Notes under the pieces: model-generated | Seen by the model: only the letters and a program-made list of their open reading frames with translations | Told to the model about the DNA's origin: nothing | Database searches by the model: none | Position numbers and translations under genes: made by a program | Origin: Pseudomonas sp. SJZ074 | GTDB lineage: Bacteria > Pseudomonadota > Gammaproteobacteria > Pseudomonadales > Pseudomonadaceae | Length of the DNA: 64,000 nt | Direction: 5' to 3' | Assembly (NCBI RefSeq): GCF_007828215.1 | Contig: NZ_VIUE01000004.1 | Location: 1 to 64,000, forward strand | Part shown: positions 47,301 to 55,387 of the stretch, piece by piece | Position numbering within the stretch: the stretch's first letter is position 1 | How the letters are laid out: each line of letters opens with the position of its first letter

Positions 47301-50300
47301 ACCTTGCCGCAGTCTGCCAGGGGCAGTCGCTGACCTACGCCGAACTGGACCGCCGCGCCAACGCCATCGCCCATGGGCTGCAAGCGTCCGGCGCCGGTCC
47401 GGAAACCCTGGTGGCGCTGTTTGCCGAGCGTGGCCTGGCCCTGCTGACGATGATGATCGCCACGCTCAAGGTCGGCGCCGCATTCCAGGCCCTGGACATC
47501 CAGCAACCGCCCGCTCGCCTGGCGGAACTGCTGAACCTCGGCGAAGCCCCGCTGCTGCTGGTCTGCGAGCACGCGACAGCGACGCTGGACAACGTTCTGC
47601 CGCAGATGCACCGGCAACCCACCTGCCTGATCGCCCAAGCGCTCTGGCAAGGCGGCGAACAAACACCGGTTACGTATTCGCATAACCCTGACCAACTGGC
47701 CTACGTGATCTTCACCTCGGGTTCCACCGGCACGCCGAAAGGGGTCATGGTCGAACAACGGGGGATGCTCAACAACATGTTCGGCAAGGTGCCGAGCCTG
47801 GGCCTGGGCGAGCACGACCGGATTGCCCAGACGGCGTCCGCGGCGTTCGACATCAGCGTGTGGCAGTTCCTCGCCGCGCCACTGTTCGGCGCCACCGTGC
47901 ATATCCTTCCCGATGCCCAGGCCCACGACCCGGTGGCCTTGCTCGACGCGGTCCAGGAACATGGGCTGACGCTGCTGGAAACCGTGCCGGCGCTGATCCG
48001 TGGCATGCTCCAGGAGCGTCAGGCGCATCACGACCTGGCGAGCCTGCGCTGGTTGCTGCCCACCGGCGAGGCACTGCCGCCGGCCCTGGTGCGGGATTGG
48101 TTCGCGCGCTTCCCGGCCATCCCGTTGATGAATGCCTACGGTCCGGCGGAATGCTCGGATGACGTTGCCTTCTACCCGATCACCGAAGCGCCGACCGACG
48201 ACTGCCTGCACATGCCCATCGGCAAGCCGACCGCCAACAACCAGGTGTTCGTGCTGGATTCGGACCTGCGCATGGTGCCCATCGGCGTTCCCGGTGAGTT
48301 GTGCATCGGTGGCGTCGGCGTGGGTCGCGGTTACCTGCGTGACCCGCAGCGCACCCGCGAAGCCTTTGTTCCGCACCCGTTCCAGGCGGATGCGCGCCTG
48401 TACCGCAGCGGTGACATCGGCCGGATGCGCGCCGATGGCGTGATCGAATACCTCGGCCGTCGCGACCAGCAAGTGAAGATCCGTGGTCACCGTATCGAAC
48501 TGGGCGAGATCGAAAACCGCCTGATGCAGCACCCGGCGGTGGACAGCGCCGCCGTCCTGGCGCTGCCCGACGCCCGGGGTGCCTTGCAATTGGTCGCCTG
48601 GTACGTGCTCGACAGCGCTGCCAACCTGGACGGTGAATCCGCGCAACAGGTGTTGAGCGCTTACCTGGGCACGCAACTGGCGAACTACATGGTCCCGGCC
48701 CGCTGGCTGGCGCTGGAACAATTGCCGCTGAACGACAACGGCAAGGTCGACCGCCGTGCCCTCGCCGCCAGCGGCGTGCCCCGGGCCGAGACCGCCGATG
48801 AGCCGTGCGTGGCACCGCGCACCGCCACCGAGCGGGTATTGGCGGGACTCTGGCAGGAGATCCTCGGCCTGGACAGCGTCGGTGTGCACGATGACTTCTT
48901 CGCCATCGGCGGCCACTCGCTGCTGGCCACCCAAGTGTTGTCGAGGATCCGTCGGCGCCTGAATGTCAGCCTGCCGCTGCGCACGCTGTTCGAACACGGC
49001 ACCCTGGAGCAACTGGCCGCAGCGGTCGATCAGCAGCGCGACACCCAGGTCGTGTCCGAGGGCGACAACGAAATCGCCCTGGCGCCACGTCACCAGCCGC
49101 TGCCGTTGTCCTACGCCCAGCAGCGCTTGTGGTTCCTCGATCGCTTCGAAGGCCCGAGCGCCGCCTATAACATGAGTACCGTGGTCAGGTTGCGCGGAGC
49201 GCTGGACATTCCGGCATTGCAAGCAGCATTGCAGGCTGTGCTGGAGCGTCATGAGTCGTTGCGCACCGCCTTCCACCTCAACGGTGACCAGCCCTGCCAG
49301 GTGATCAGCCCGGCACCGCGGGTCGACCTGACGCCGACCGAGCTGGGTCAGCTGGCCGGCGAGGCGCAGGCACGCACCCTGCAACGCCTGATCGACGCGC
49401 AGGCCGGCACCCCGTTCGACTTGCAACTGGCGCCGATGCTGCGCGCCAACCTGCTGCGAATGGGCACGGATGATCATGTGTTGCAGTTGGTACTGCATCA
49501 CATCGCCACTGACGCCTGGTCCATGGGCATCCTTGTCCAGGAGCTGATCGTCGGCTATCAGGCGTACACCAACGGTTCGACGCCGGCCCTGCCGGTGCTG
49601 CCGATCCAGTACGCCGACTATGCCCACTGGCAACGCAGCGAGGCGCAACAGCGTCTGCTGGCACGAGCCATCGACTACTGGCGTCGGCAACTGGACGGCG
49701 CGCCGACGCTGATCCCGCTGCCCCTGGATTACCCGCGTCCAGCGCGTCCCGACTATCAGGGCGCGGCGCTGGAGCAACGCTTCACCCCAGCCCAGACCCA
49801 AGTGCTCAAGGCGTATGCGCAAGAGCACCGGGCGACGCTGTTCATGGTCCTGCTCAACGCCTTCAACAGCCTGCTGCAGCGCGCCACCGGGGCCAGCGAT
49901 TTCATCGTCGGCACCGACCTGGCCAACCGCGAACACCCAGCCCTGGAACACCTGATCGGTTTCTTCGTCAACGTGCTGCCGATCCGCGCACGCCTGACCG
50001 AAGGCTACAGCTTCGACGCTCGCCTGCAACGCTTGCGTGAAGATTGCCTGTCAGCCTTCCAGCATCAGCAAGTGCCGTTCGACAAGCTGGTGGAGGAACT
50101 GCAACCGCCACGCACGCCAGGGGTGAATCCGTTGGTCCAGGTGCTGTTCGTCATGCAGAACACGCCGAGTGGCAACGCCAACCTGCAGGACCTTGCGGTA
50201 GAACACCTGGTAGCGCGCCAGGAGAGCAGCAAGTTCGACCTGGCGGTATTTGTCGAGGAAGACGAAGAGCAAGGCCTGAACGTGCGCTGGGTGTACCGCA

Positions 50301-51559
50301 CCAGCGTGTTGCAGGCGGCGACCGTCCAGCGTTTCGAGCAAGGCTTCGCAAGCCTGGTCGAGCAGATTGCCTCAGCCTCCGGACAGGCGCTGGACCAATG
50401 GTCCTGGCGCCTCGAGGACAGCCAGGGCAGCGTCCTGGCCGACGCGCCCGCCGACGACGCCACGACCCGCAACGCCCGCAAGCTTTCCAAGCTGAGCAAG
50501 CTCAAGCAGACCCGCGCCACCGCCGTCAGCCAGCTGGCCCACGAACAGGTGCGCAGCCGCAGCCTCATCGCCGGGCAACCCCTGCCATTGGTGATCGAGC
50601 CGTTGCTGGGCGACCTGGATCCGGTGCACTGGGCGCTGCAAGCCCGGGAATGGATCAACCAGCAATTGCGCACCCACGGCGGCCTGTTGTTCCGTGGTTT
50701 CAACCTGCCGGACGCCGCCGCGTTCGAACAGTTCGCCCAGGCCATCGAACCGGACCTCTACGGGACCTACGGCGACCTGCCGAAAAACACCTCCGGCAAG
50801 AACATCTACCACTCCACGCCGTACCCGGAACAACACATGATTCTCTTCCACAACGAGAGCTCGCACCTGCCGCAGTGGCCGCGCAAGCAGTGGTTCTATT
50901 GCGAAACACCGTCCCCCGTGGGCGGCTGCACGCCCATCGTCGATTGCCGGCAGGTACTGGCACGGTTGCCGGACGACATCGTCACCCGCCTGAAAACCCA
51001 CGGCCTGCTCTATGTACGGCACTTTACCGACAAGCTGGACGTGCGCTGGCAAGACTTCTTCAAGACCGAACAACGCGAGGAAGTGGAGCGCCAATGCCAG
51101 GCGTCGGGCATGCGTTGGGAATGGCTGGGGGCCGATAACCTGCGTATCGCCCAGCACTGCCCGGCGATTGTCGAGCATCCCGAGACCGGCGAACTGTCGT
51201 TCTTCAACCAGGTGCAACTGCACCACACCGCCTGCCTGGAGCCTGAAGTGCGTAGCAACCTGATCGATCTGTTCGGCCCGGAGCACCTGCCGCGCAACGT
51301 TTACTACGGCGATGGCAGCGTGATCGAAGATGCAGTGATGGAGGTGATCGGTGCGGCGTACGAAGACTGCGCCGTGCGATTTACCTGGCAAAAGGGTGAC
51401 ATGGTGATGCTCGACAACATGCTGGTGGCCCACGCCCGGGACCCCTTTGAAGGCGAGCGCAAGATTTGCGTCGCCATGGGCCAGATGATGCGCCGCGAAG
51501 AGCTGACCGGGCATTCGCCTGAAGCGCAGGCGTTGCCGGTGGCGGAGGTGCTGGCATGA
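41345..51559 (+). CDS. NRPS modules 6-7 plus C and fused TauD hydroxylase
   Basis: The protein has 3404 residues; an ATG at 41360 is an alternative start. The order is C - A(Asp) - T - degenerate E - C - A(Dab) - T - C - TauD. The first C is of D-accepting style (EDIYSLSPTQHGLLFH, HHILMDGW), which fits the D-Ser donor. A1 reads D-L-T-K-V-G-H-V-G-K (Asp) and its carrier is GGDSI (Ser1012). The following E-type domain has HPLCVDEASW (from residue 1187) in place of HHxxxDxxSW, so the catalytic His is Pro. A2 reads D-I-W-E-L-T-A-D-D-K (Dab) with carrier Ser2525. The last C has HHIATDA. Residues ~3065-3395 form a TauD-type hydroxylase with His3169, Glu3171 and His3363 as iron ligands. Its stop overlaps the next start (ATGA). 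Confidence 0.92.
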   Translation: MDQASMNNIEDIYSLSPTQHGLLFHSVFEPDSRVYYQQLSLEMNGPLQLNAFRGAWQALMQRHAVLRSAFLWEELDDAYQVVQQDVDLPLTELDWQDRTDPQADLEKLGLEQRAQPLELNESPLMRVCLVRLAPERWHLIWTFHHILMDGWSVGIAVQEWLALYYEQAHGRPAHLPPTRAYRDYIAWLAEQDMAATEGFWREQLQDLSEPTPLPNFAVREAAPAGAPFAERESRLDASETEQLSQFARRHDLTINTLIQGAWALLLGQHAGRDDVVYGVTVAGRPENLAAVDSTVGLFINTLPLRVQWADSPTLVDWLQQLQHANSDLRHHAYLPLGKLKSMTRIAAEQALFDSILVFENFPVTDALNQDTGGLSFSAPASEQQADGITLTQGRNHFPLSLIVMPDKQLHYLISYDRSRFSDAEVAVLSAQLRSILLAMTAQARCRVNELEWLSAEERQQLMVQGLGAQLPVPQDGLHQRFEQQVAAYPEQLAVRDRQVALTYRELDRQANRLSHYLHAQGIGHDSVVALAMERSADFVVALLATLKAGAAYLPLDIKQPAGRLVDVLVDSRAALLIGASPSPLLKGLAEHTPTLWLTEQAQAIAAQQDTPPVVAHSPSDAAYVIYTSGSTGTPKGVVVEHRSIVDYLTAVQAVLNPPAAARYGLLSSIAADLGHTQLFGALCSGASLLLVDEDSGFSPLALAELFDQHPVDVLKITPSHLAGLLQALPDARLLPRALLVFGGDALSPALLEQVNRLAPDLKVFNHYGPSEATVGAIATELPAGLRSIALGRPLPNRQLQVVDGNGRLAAIGVSGELLISGALARGYLHRDDLTAERFHLDANDQRWYRTGDRVRWQVDGQIAFLGRVDSQVKIRGNRLELGEVEAQIKRLSPLIEQALVRVVELDGSPRLVAWLVASQSISPAKLRNDLSARVPDYMVPAHFITLDELPLTRNGKVDVQRLPTPQKPTDDSASHVAPRNEVETLLAEIWQDVLKLERVGVHDNFFALGGDSIINLQIIARANQQGLKLTPRQLFENRTIADIARVLGADAGQGVAQNLADGYELPLGAGQRARLQQGPLAATWRCVALAQAIDSNLLGQAISALQQHHQALRLALNALPDGQWQQRVLGAAKAAVISHEKLTVCDPVHLQALAQAGVDALELDAGQTLHACLLDVDGKPSLLLAAHPLCVDEASWSLLLADLNLALAQLTYHRPVRLSYAGGDFSQWTRHQQAHAQSDALDDAWEHWLQYAGIEPLQLPESEQPTSVVEQALPATTSSELKRVAEVLQLDWNNLLAAAVVEQGRALCGDGLIALEVQGTRPTTERLPVDAPIAVADLEPARILGPLDLAVPYFLQTEGDSLLQRVQALVAQMRAYPQHGVDYGALRYLSDNTYLQEPLRDLPAAAVAIRWLGNLDSHREEHGILTGVEAANPLAASACPLTLDAWWQDDCLHLRSQGALAASWAPRLMQRLVELAGLHSAADLRPASQAFPLCHKQAATLAAEPLDWSNIEDVYPLSSMQQGMLLHTLLQPHSGIYLMQQRYSWDGVLQRPAMEAAWQLFLQRHPMMRTAFWWQEDHEPLQCVYRQTHRAFDWQDLRHLDEEQQRLAMDQALEAQRLQGFDMACAPLTHLRVFQLDERRFAVVRSFHHILTDAWCFGLLMEDLLAIYQALVRQEPVARPRLRSFRGYMSWLERHDMAAAHAFWQAEMAGFSEPTPLHVDSPVARPEQAPEQVGDFDQTLSIAQTQRLQQLCQQYQLTPNTWIQGAWALLLSRYSGNRDVLFGVTVAGRPTDLAGVEEMVGLFINSLPLRVDVDPQAPVADWLQALLSHNAQLREHESASLVDIQRCSEVPRGQQLFDSLVVFENAPLDISSVQLDAFSIDIYEDRVHTNFPMTVVLYPGDRLGIRLSYDSQRFSTDTVQRMLGHLVQLLSSMLDQPQAPLGSLHMLPETERQQLQIECNRSAVDFPLERGYAALFAEQVQRRAQHLAAVCQGQSLTYAELDRRANAIAHGLQASGAGPETLVALFAERGLALLTMMIATLKVGAAFQALDIQQPPARLAELLNLGEAPLLLVCEHATATLDNVLPQMHRQPTCLIAQALWQGGEQTPVTYSHNPDQLAYVIFTSGSTGTPKGVMVEQRGMLNNMFGKVPSLGLGEHDRIAQTASAAFDISVWQFLAAPLFGATVHILPDAQAHDPVALLDAVQEHGLTLLETVPALIRGMLQERQAHHDLASLRWLLPTGEALPPALVRDWFARFPAIPLMNAYGPAECSDDVAFYPITEAPTDDCLHMPIGKPTANNQVFVLDSDLRMVPIGVPGELCIGGVGVGRGYLRDPQRTREAFVPHPFQADARLYRSGDIGRMRADGVIEYLGRRDQQVKIRGHRIELGEIENRLMQHPAVDSAAVLALPDARGALQLVAWYVLDSAANLDGESAQQVLSAYLGTQLANYMVPARWLALEQLPLNDNGKVDRRALAASGVPRAETADEPCVAPRTATERVLAGLWQEILGLDSVGVHDDFFAIGGHSLLATQVLSRIRRRLNVSLPLRTLFEHGTLEQLAAAVDQQRDTQVVSEGDNEIALAPRHQPLPLSYAQQRLWFLDRFEGPSAAYNMSTVVRLRGALDIPALQAALQAVLERHESLRTAFHLNGDQPCQVISPAPRVDLTPTELGQLAGEAQARTLQRLIDAQAGTPFDLQLAPMLRANLLRMGTDDHVLQLVLHHIATDAWSMGILVQELIVGYQAYTNGSTPALPVLPIQYADYAHWQRSEAQQRLLARAIDYWRRQLDGAPTLIPLPLDYPRPARPDYQGAALEQRFTPAQTQVLKAYAQEHRATLFMVLLNAFNSLLQRATGASDFIVGTDLANREHPALEHLIGFFVNVLPIRARLTEGYSFDARLQRLREDCLSAFQHQQVPFDKLVEELQPPRTPGVNPLVQVLFVMQNTPSGNANLQDLAVEHLVARQESSKFDLAVFVEEDEEQGLNVRWVYRTSVLQAATVQRFEQGFASLVEQIASASGQALDQWSWRLEDSQGSVLADAPADDATTRNARKLSKLSKLKQTRATAVSQLAHEQVRSRSLIAGQPLPLVIEPLLGDLDPVHWALQAREWINQQLRTHGGLLFRGFNLPDAAAFEQFAQAIEPDLYGTYGDLPKNTSGKNIYHSTPYPEQHMILFHNESSHLPQWPRKQWFYCETPSPVGGCTPIVDCRQVLARLPDDIVTRLKTHGLLYVRHFTDKLDVRWQDFFKTEQREEVERQCQASGMRWEWLGADNLRIAQHCPAIVEHPETGELSFFNQVQLHHTACLEPEVRSNLIDLFGPEHLPRNVYYGDGSVIEDAVMEVIGAAYEDCAVRFTWQKGDMVMLDNMLVAHARDPFEGERKICVAMGQMMRREELTGHSPEAQALPVAEVLA

Positions 51560-54500
51560 CCGCTTACGAAAAGCGTGAAGAAGCCTTCGCCCTCTCGCCA
51601 CAGCAGCGCAGCCAGTGGCTGGGCGGGTTGCCACCGGTGCGGCTGGAGCTGGAGATTCGCGGTGCGTTGACGCTGGAGCGCCTGCAACAACGGCTCGCCG
51701 CGTTGAACGCTTGCCACGAGGCCCTGCGTCTGCGGGTACGGCCGGAGCCGGGATTGCTGACGCCGTTGCAAGTCATTGAGTCTTCCACCAGCGCCGCCGA
51801 TGGGATCGGCGTCGATGTGCAATTGGTGGATGCCGACCGGCACCGGGTCGTGTTGCAACTGCCCGCGCTGAGCGCGGACCGCGGGACCTTGCTGCGTCTG
51901 GCACAGGCACTGGCGTCGGTGGAGGCCCCGTCGTTCGACGACGACGCCATGACCTATACCCAATACAGCGCCTGGCTCTACGAATTGCAAACCGATGAAG
52001 ATGCCGAGCATGGCCGGCGCTTCTGGGCTACCCAGGCGCTGGACGATTCGGCCACGGGTGAATTGCTCTACCGCCAGGTACGCACCGATCGCGCCGATGC
52101 ACCGGTGACCACCCGCCTGATCGCCACCCCGCAGTTGGGCATGGCCCTGGACAGTTTTTGCCAGCGTCAAGGGGCCTCCCCCGAGCAGGTGCTGATGGCC
52201 GCCTGGGGTGTGCTGTTGCAGCGCTTGAGCAGCGGCGACAGCCCGGCGTTGACCCTGAACTGGGTGCACGACTGCCGCGACGACTACGAAGAACTCGCCG
52301 ACTGCTGGGGCCTGTTCGCCAAGCCCCTGCCCTTGCGCTGGGAAGCGGCTCCCGAGCATTCGTTTGCCCAGGCGCTGGCGAACCTGCAGACGCTCTGCGA
52401 ACACGCCACCGAATGGCAAGAGTATTGCGGCGCCGGCACTGCGCAGACGGTCGAGGCTTCGCATTACGGCTTCCAATGGGGCGCGCACCTGCCTGGGCCA
52501 CTTGGCCTTCTGGGCAGCGCCGCATCGACGCTTACCGTGCGGGACCTCCAAGCCATCCCGTCGGGCATGGAGCTGCTGCTGGTGGCCGAAACCCTCGGCG
52601 GCGACTATCGCCTGAACCTGTCTCATCCGCCGAGCCGCTACAGCGAACAAGCCGCCACGACGCTGCTGGAACAGTTGCAATCGCTGCTGCTCGATGCACT
52701 GGCCAACCCGGGCAAACCGCTGTCGGAACTGTCATTGCAGGCGCCGGGCTTCGCGGCAACGCTGGCCGCCCTGCACGCACCGCGCGACGTGCCGCCAGCG
52801 TTTGCCAGCGTGCCGGCGCGTTTCAGCGAATGTGCCGCGCTGTTCCCTGGGCACCTGGCCCTGCGCGACCACAACGGGCACTTGAGCTATGCCGAACTGG
52901 ACGCCCGCAGCAATCAACTGGCCCATTACCTGCGCGCCCAAGGTGTCGGCCGCGAGGACCGCGTGGCGTTGTACCTGGATCGCTCGGTACAGATGGTGCT
53001 GGCGATGCTGGGCGTGCTCAAGAGCGGCGCAGCGTTCATCCCGCTGGACGTGCAGCAGCCCGCGCAACGCTCCCTGGCGATCCTGCAACAGGCGCAGCCG
53101 ACCTTCGTTCTCAGCGGCGCGGCCGGCGGCGCCCCCGCCCTGCCGTCCGTGGGCAGCCTCGACCTACGTGATGAAGCCGCCTGGCAGCAAGGGCCGACCA
53201 ACGCACCGGACGTCACTATCCAGCCCGAGGACGCGGCCTACGTGCTGTTCACCTCGGGCAGCACCGGCACGCCCAAAGGCGTCATCGTCGAACACCGGCA
53301 GCTTGGCAGTTATGTCGCCAGTGTCTCCCGACGCTTGGAACTGGCGGCGGGTGAGCGCAGCGCGGTAGTCACGTCGCTGGCGGCGGACCTGGGCTACACC
53401 CTGCTGTTCCCGGCGCTGCTCAGCGGCGGCGAATTGCACCTGCTGGACAAGGAAACCGCCATGGACGCCCAAGCGTGGGCTGCGTGGCAGGCGCAATACC
53501 CGATCGATCACCTGAAGATCGTGCCGTCGCTGCTCGACGCCTGGTTGATCCACGCCCAAAGCGCTGCCGTGCTGCCGCGCAAGCAATTGATCCTCGGCGG
53601 TGAAACCTGCTCGCGACGCCTGTTGCAGAGCATTCGCAGTCACGCGCCGGCGCTGATGATCTTCAACCATTATGGCCCCACCGAAACCACGGTCGGGGTG
53701 GTGATGCACGCGGTCGAACCGGCGGTGGATTATCGTCGCCTGCCCCTCAGCGACTGTCTCGACGGCATGCGTTTGTACCTGCTCGACGACCAACAGGCCC
53801 TGGCCGCTCCCGGCCAAAGCGCCGAGTTGTACATCGGTGGTCCGCAACTGGCGCGGGGTTATCTGGACGCGCAACAAAGCGTCGATCGCTTTATCGAACT
53901 GGCCCAACGGCCCGGCGAGCGCCTGTATCGCACCGGCGACATGGGCCGTTATCTTCCTGATGGCAGCCTGGAAATCACCGGGCGTGCGGACCGCCAGGTG
54001 AAGATTCGCGGTTTCCGCGTGGAACTCGACGAGATACAAGCGCAACTGACCGGCCTGCCCGGTGTGGCCCAGGCCGCCGTGGAGTGCATCCCTCGGGGTG
54101 AACTCGGCCAGCAACTGTTCGCCTTCATGACCCTGACACCCGGGCACTCGACCAGCGTCGCCCGGCTGCATGGCCAGGCCCAGGATTGCCTGCCGGACTA
54201 CATGCTACCGACCCTGCGGATCGTCGAGGCTCTACCGCTGATGGGTAACGGCAAGCTCGACCGCAAGACCTTGCAGCAATGGGCGGACAAGGTGCTCGAT
54301 ACGGTCGGCAGTGCCTTGCCACGCACACCGCTGGAAGCCCTGCTCGCCGACGTCTGGGCGCAAGTGCTGGGCCTGGAACGGGTGGGCATCGACGATGACT
54401 TCTTCGAACTGGGCGGCCACTCCCTGGCGGCGGTGACGCTTGCCAGTCGCCTGCAGACCGCGCTGTCGGCACCGGTGACGGTCAATGCGGTGTTCAACGC

Positions 54501-55386
54501 CCCCAGCGTCTCGGCCTTTGCGGCGCTGGTGCAGGCCGAGCTCAAGCTCTCGCCCCTGGTCAGGCTGTCCGCGCCCAATGCCGAGGCCGCCAATCTGTTC
54601 TGCTTTCACCCGTCCACCGGTCATGTGCAGGACTACCGCACGCTGCTGGCCCCGCTGCAATCCTGGAACCTCTGGGGTTTGCAGGCAGCCTACCTGGCCG
54701 AGGACAGCACCACGCTGGACGGTGATATCGAAAGTCTCGCCGCGCTCTACGTCGAGCACCTGCGCCAACAGCAACCCCAAGGCCCCTATCACCTGCTGGG
54801 CTTCTCCCTCGGTGGACTGCTGGCGATTGCCGCGGCCGCCCGCCTGCAAAGCCAGGGCGAGCAAGTGGCCTTTCTCGGCATCATCGACTCGCAGTACCAG
54901 CATCAGGCACCGGAAGACAGTGTCGAGGCGCTGCTGGAGTCGGCTGCGCAGGCGTTGACCCTGGACAGCCAGGCGCTGATGCGTCAATTGCCGCCACCGG
55001 TCATGGCCGCGCTGACCGAGCAACTGGGCGCCCTGCCCCCAGCGAAACGCCTGGCGGAACTGGTGCAGTGGGCCCGCCAACAAGGCCTGCAACTCGACGG
55101 CGACAGTTGGGAACACCTGCAAACGCGACTACGCTATCAGCAGCACACACAGCACCTGCTAGCCAGCTTCAAGCCGGCGCAGCTAAGCTGCCCGGTTCAT
55201 GTCTGGTGGGCCAGCGACACCCTGGCCCAGGCCGAGTTCGTCGACCCGCATTGGGAACGCCTGAGCAGCGGGCCGCTGACCCGCGAGGTCATCCAGGCGC
55301 AGCACCTCACTATTCTCGAGCAAGGCGCCCTGCACCAACAATTGGCGGCGCGTCTCGAGGCATTGGCTACGCACGGAGTGGTTTGA
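51556..55386 (+). CDS. NRPS module 8: interface-like domain - A(Asp) - T - TE
   Basis: The protein has 1276 residues; GGAGG lies upstream of its ATG, which overlaps the previous stop. Residues ~10-425 form a condensation-like fold in which the HHxxxDG place reads PALSADR (from residue 103), so it is non-catalytic and interface-like. The adenylation domain reads D-L-T-K-I-G-H-V-G-K, an Asp signature. The carrier is GGHSL (Ser956). A type I thioesterase follows from about 1010, with GFSLGG (nucleophile Ser1084). The C domain needed to add this residue is at the end of the previous protein, together with a fused hydroxylase. The predicted task is to add beta-OH-Asp as the last residue and release the chain, probably by hydrolysis to a linear lipopeptide. 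Confidence 0.9.
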   Translation: MTAYEKREEAFALSPQQRSQWLGGLPPVRLELEIRGALTLERLQQRLAALNACHEALRLRVRPEPGLLTPLQVIESSTSAADGIGVDVQLVDADRHRVVLQLPALSADRGTLLRLAQALASVEAPSFDDDAMTYTQYSAWLYELQTDEDAEHGRRFWATQALDDSATGELLYRQVRTDRADAPVTTRLIATPQLGMALDSFCQRQGASPEQVLMAAWGVLLQRLSSGDSPALTLNWVHDCRDDYEELADCWGLFAKPLPLRWEAAPEHSFAQALANLQTLCEHATEWQEYCGAGTAQTVEASHYGFQWGAHLPGPLGLLGSAASTLTVRDLQAIPSGMELLLVAETLGGDYRLNLSHPPSRYSEQAATTLLEQLQSLLLDALANPGKPLSELSLQAPGFAATLAALHAPRDVPPAFASVPARFSECAALFPGHLALRDHNGHLSYAELDARSNQLAHYLRAQGVGREDRVALYLDRSVQMVLAMLGVLKSGAAFIPLDVQQPAQRSLAILQQAQPTFVLSGAAGGAPALPSVGSLDLRDEAAWQQGPTNAPDVTIQPEDAAYVLFTSGSTGTPKGVIVEHRQLGSYVASVSRRLELAAGERSAVVTSLAADLGYTLLFPALLSGGELHLLDKETAMDAQAWAAWQAQYPIDHLKIVPSLLDAWLIHAQSAAVLPRKQLILGGETCSRRLLQSIRSHAPALMIFNHYGPTETTVGVVMHAVEPAVDYRRLPLSDCLDGMRLYLLDDQQALAAPGQSAELYIGGPQLARGYLDAQQSVDRFIELAQRPGERLYRTGDMGRYLPDGSLEITGRADRQVKIRGFRVELDEIQAQLTGLPGVAQAAVECIPRGELGQQLFAFMTLTPGHSTSVARLHGQAQDCLPDYMLPTLRIVEALPLMGNGKLDRKTLQQWADKVLDTVGSALPRTPLEALLADVWAQVLGLERVGIDDDFFELGGHSLAAVTLASRLQTALSAPVTVNAVFNAPSVSAFAALVQAELKLSPLVRLSAPNAEAANLFCFHPSTGHVQDYRTLLAPLQSWNLWGLQAAYLAEDSTTLDGDIESLAALYVEHLRQQQPQGPYHLLGFSLGGLLAIAAAARLQSQGEQVAFLGIIDSQYQHQAPEDSVEALLESAAQALTLDSQALMRQLPPPVMAALTEQLGALPPAKRLAELVQWARQQGLQLDGDSWEHLQTRLRYQQHTQHLLASFKPAQLSCPVHVWWASDTLAQAEFVDPHWERLSSGPLTREVIQAQHLTILEQGALHQQLAARLEALATHGVV

Positions 55387-55387
55387 A

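Noticed and set aside
41345..51559. Frameshift or gene fusion artefact joining the C-terminal hydroxylase to the NRPS
   Set aside because: The frame is continuous through a charged linker (KLSKLSKLKQTR) and the stop overlaps the next gene normally, so the fusion looks genuine.
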